From NCBI GenBank assembly GCA_017625775.1, contig JAGAKE010000011.1:1-46732 (forward strand): a DNA stretch of 46,732 bases, given 5' to 3'. Under the pieces are notes generated by a model, which had not been told where the DNA came from, searched no databases, and saw only the letters and a program-made list of their open reading frames with translations. Origin of the DNA: Fibrobacteraceae bacterium (lineage in GTDB: Bacteria > Fibrobacterota > Fibrobacteria > Fibrobacterales > Fibrobacteraceae). The first letter of the stretch is position 1. Each line of letters opens with the position of its first letter. Positions 44,982-46,732 of the stretch are shown here, piece by piece. Made by a program: the position numbers and the translations under genes.

Positions 44982-45989
44982 TTATTCGCCACGATTTTTA
45001 GCGGCAATGTTTTTATAATTATTATGCTCGCTTAAGGTAGAACTGAAAAAGTGAGAGCCAGAACCGTCGTCCTTAGCCACAAAATACAGTTTGTTAGTTT
45101 TATCTGGGTAGAGGGTTGCTTCAATAGCCTTCCTTCCAGGATTAGAAATCGGTCCAGGCATCAACCCCTTGAATTTTCGAGTATTGTATGGGTTATCAGA
45201 TTGTAATTGGCTTTTGTATATAGGGCCTGTTAAATTTCTAAAAATAAATCGAACGGTAGGGTCTGCTCCAAGTGGCATGCCGATATTTAAGCGGTTATGA
45301 AAAACGCCTGCAATAAGAGGTCTTTCTTCTGGCTTTCCCGTTTCTTCTTCAACAACACTTGCTAAAGTAAGTACTTGATGCCAACCACCTAATTTTTCCC
45401 ACTCGGGACTATTTTTGGCTTTCATCGTTTCTTTTAATTTTAGATTTGCCTTTACCATTTGAGTTAGGATTTCTTCTTCATTCGCGTGGATTGGAAAAGG
45501 GTAGGTATCAGGTAATAAGTACCCTTCTAGACTAGGCGCGGAAATTCCTAATTTGTTTGCAAAACTCTTGCTGTGAACAAGGCTTTCCCATTTTACAGAA
45601 TCAATGTTTGGAAAAGCTTTTCTAAGGTATTTTGGAATTTCCCAAGAGGCTCTTCCTTCAGGAATCGTTACTTTTCGAACGGCAGTTTTTCCGCTAGAAA
45701 GTAAAGCGGTTAAATCAGGAAGAGGTGTTTTGGGAGGAATTTCATACCAACCTGCTTTTAGCGCACATGGGGTCAACTTGCAGTGGAGGTTGAAGATTTT
45801 TGGTTCGCTCCAAATGCCATTTTCCTCTAAAATTTTTGCAATGCTTGTTATAGAGGCTCCTTTTGGAACTTCTATAAGAACATTTTCCTGATTGAGAGAA
45901 ACGGAATGAAGCTTGGATTTTACGCTAAAGAACGTAAAAATTCCTAAAAGAAGTAAAAAAAATGTTAAAAAAACGAATTTTTTTTTCAT
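44982..45989 (-). CDS. mltG: Endolytic transglycosylase MltG
   Basis: MltG cuts nascent peptidoglycan strands and sets glycan length. The 335-residue protein has one N-terminal membrane span (about residues 5-22), a LysM-like region (about 35-100) and the YceG catalytic domain. The catalytic Glu155 is in SLEGYLLPDTYPF. LASVVEEETGKPEERP and GVFHNRLNIGMPLGADPTV are also family blocks. A longer frame up to 46250 adds 87 residues with no family match that overlap the next gene, so I start at the ATG ending at 45989 (MKKKFVFL). Confidence 0.93.
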   Translation of the reverse strand: MKKKFVFLTFFLLLLGIFTFFSVKSKLHSVSLNQENVLIEVPKGASITSIAKILEENGIWSEPKIFNLHCKLTPCALKAGWYEIPPKTPLPDLTALLSSGKTAVRKVTIPEGRASWEIPKYLRKAFPNIDSVKWESLVHSKSFANKLGISAPSLEGYLLPDTYPFPIHANEEEILTQMVKANLKLKETMKAKNSPEWEKLGGWHQVLTLASVVEEETGKPEERPLIAGVFHNRLNIGMPLGADPTVRFIFRNLTGPIYKSQLQSDNPYNTRKFKGLMPGPISNPGRKAIEATLYPDKTNKLYFVAKDDGSGSHFFSSTLSEHNNYKNIAAKNRGE

Positions 45990-46092
45990 AAACAAAAATT
46001 TAATGAAAAAAATCCGCCACAGAGGCAAAATAAAGAATATATTTGGGGTACACAATGTAAAATGGAATTTTTTGTTTTTTGAGGATTTGAAT

Positions 46093-46530
46093 ATGAAAAA
46101 AACTTTGTTCCTCCTTTTGGCAACCATGGTAGCAGTTTCTTTTGCTGCTCCGAGTAAGGTTAAATCTAAACGTGGTGATGTTGATTTGACCAAAGAACAG
46201 GGTGGGGGTAATGTAGTTTGCACCGCAGGCTTCAACGATGAAATGACCATCTTGAAAGATGGCGGTGAAGCCGTTTTGGTTAAGGCCAGTTGTGGTCAGG
46301 GGTGGGTTCCAAAGTCTGCAGTAGAATATGTAGTTGCAGCAGCTGGTGATAAGTCTATGCAATTGGAAGGCGTGGACGTTATCGGTTGGTTGGATAACCC
46401 AAGTGCTGTGTTCGTTCTTGAAAACGATATTTCTGATTTCGATGGTGTTACTATCGATCGTGACTTTAAAGAGTACTTGCAGCACACAATGGACCGTGAA
46501 TCTATGGAAATGCGTAATAACGAAAACTAA
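46093..46530 (+). CDS. Small secreted SH3-like protein of unknown function
   Basis: This 145-residue protein was not recognised as a named family. It has a signal peptide MKKTLFLLLATMVAVSFAA. A segment GNVVCTAGFNDEMTILKDGG... to ...QGWVPKSAVEYV (about residues 39-80) has the spacing of a bacterial SH3 domain, with two Cys that could form a disulfide. The rest is acidic and ends RNNEN. GAGGA lies seven bases before the ATG at 46093. The longer frame from 45913 lacks a ribosome site. It is divergent from mltG, and the shared 103-base region contains TATATTTG at 46038. Confidence 0.75.
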   Translation: MKKTLFLLLATMVAVSFAAPSKVKSKRGDVDLTKEQGGGNVVCTAGFNDEMTILKDGGEAVLVKASCGQGWVPKSAVEYVVAAAGDKSMQLEGVDVIGWLDNPSAVFVLENDISDFDGVTIDRDFKEYLQHTMDRESMEMRNNEN

Positions 46531-46542
46531 TTTTCGTTATGG

Positions 46543-46573
46543 AAAAAAAAGACCCGTAAGGGTCTTTTTTTTT
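46543..46573 (+). terminator. Intrinsic terminator after the SH3-like gene
   Basis: AAAAAAAAGACCC, a GTAA loop and GGGTCTTTTTTTTT form a stem with long A and T runs. It lies 12 bases after the stop. It could also shield the downstream IS-like gene from read-through. Confidence 0.88.
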
Positions 46574-46583
46574 GTATACAGAA

Positions 46584-46606
46584 AACTACCGGCTACGCCG
46601 GTAGTT
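46584..46606. mobile_element. Hairpin typical of an IS200/IS605 left end (candidate)
   Basis: AACTACCGGC (46584-46593) and GCCGGTAGTT (46597-46606) form a perfect 10-bp hairpin with a TAC loop. IS200/IS605 elements carry short sub-terminal hairpins at their ends instead of terminal inverted repeats. It lies about 95 bases before an ATG whose first residues resemble an IS200 transposase. The exact element boundary cannot be set. Confidence 0.5.
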
Positions 46607-46635
46607 CCGTAAAAGCCTTCTGGCGGTGATGAAAA

Positions 46636-46698
46636 AAATCCTTTGACTATTATTGAAATACAGTCTGCTAACTGCGTAACAATAATCACAAAGGATTT
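46636..46698 (+). promoter_or_regulatory. Hairpin that hides the ribosome site of the terminal gene
   Basis: AAATCCTTTG (46636-46645) pairs perfectly with CAAAGGATTT (46689-46698), and ATTATTG (46649-46655) with CAATAAT (46680-46686). The ribosome site AAAGGA (46690-46695) is fully in the stem. A possible -35 TTGACT is inside the left arm, so a transcript starting internally would lack this arm and stay translatable. This fits the known protection of IS200-type transposase genes. Confidence 0.55.
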
Positions 46699-46701
46699 AA
46701 A

Positions 46702-46732
46702 ATGAATGATAGAAATAAATCAACAGCTCATA
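46702..46732 (+). CDS. tnpA: Start of a probable IS200/IS605-type transposase (partial)
   Basis: Only ten codons are in the window: MNDRNKSTAH. The element STAH resembles the SLAHT start of many IS200-like TnpA proteins, which go on to a Y1 HUH nuclease domain. The ribosome site AAAGGA lies six bases before the ATG but is sequestered in a hairpin. The hairpin at 46584 supports the assignment. The identification is tentative, because the catalytic HUH and Tyr lie beyond the window end. Confidence 0.45.
   Translation, partial: MNDRNKSTAH

Noticed and set aside
46038..46045. TATATTTG as promoter of the SH3-like gene
   Set aside because: It matches TAnnTTTG, but no TTG lies 16 bases upstream, so it is not listed as a promoter; it remains possible.
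45990..46250. 87-residue N-terminal extension of MltG
   Set aside because: The extension lies antisense to the start of the SH3-like gene and has no MltG similarity; the inner start gives a normal signal-anchor.
1..46732. CRISPR array, prophage or defence system
   Set aside because: No regularly spaced repeats, cas genes, phage structural genes or recognised defence genes were seen.

Overview
This AT-rich window looks like chromosome of a Gram-negative member of the Fibrobacterota within the FCB group, probably a Fibrobacter-like gut bacterium. The reasons are a giant SprA-type outer-membrane translocon of the type IX secretion family, an LpxK lipid A kinase, a TolC channel, several outer-membrane barrel-like proteins with no clear family, and RpoB/RpoC of FCB-like length. 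The genus is inferred from gene content, not from a marker comparison. Almost all genes are housekeeping or cell-envelope genes. I see no CRISPR array, prophage or obvious defence island.

Layout. 1-12097 is the classic translation/transcription cluster on the plus strand: tuf (3' end), rpmG, tRNA-Trp, secE, nusG, rplK, rplA, rplJ, rplL, rpoB, rpoC. A 14-bp hairpin separates the ribosomal genes from rpoBC. 12098-13155 is a short str operon (rpsL, rpsG; no fusA follows) with its own promoter and terminator. 13236-17216 holds a membrane zinc protease and a small Cys-containing protein, facing scpA and glmS. The plus-strand terminator lies inside the 3' end of scpA. 17217-17579 is an intergenic region with an orphan terminator hairpin whose loop copies the anti-Shine-Dalgarno sequence. 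17580-24347 is sprA, abutting the convergent rsmG. 25159-32750 carries an unknown barrel-like protein, coaE, an M23 peptidase lipoprotein, an FKBP lipoprotein, a DUF3516-type helicase and lpxK. 32751-33431 is a small heat-shock gene with a perfect sigma-54 promoter and an upstream palindrome. 33456-37283 holds tolC, folC and argF; argF has a terminator-like leader. 37304-41249 is a two-gene operon of a degenerate GGDEF protein and an RND/MMPL exporter. 41304-46530 has a radical SAM/DUF2344 protein, an acidic-repeat barrel protein, mltG and a small SH3-like secreted protein. The window ends in what looks like the left end of an IS200-type element.

How the genes work together. The first 13 kb builds ribosomes and RNA polymerase and includes the NusG/SecE pair. 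Envelope biogenesis runs through the rest: GlmS makes UDP-GlcNAc precursor, LpxK acts on lipid A, MltG and the M23 protein act on peptidoglycan, the FKBP protein probably folds envelope proteins, and SprA and TolC export cargo. The most interesting signals are regulatory and lie between genes: the anti-SD hairpin loop, the sigma-54 hsp20 promoter, the argF leader, a three-hairpin stretch near 44.8 kb, and a hairpin that hides the ribosome site of the terminal transposase-like gene.
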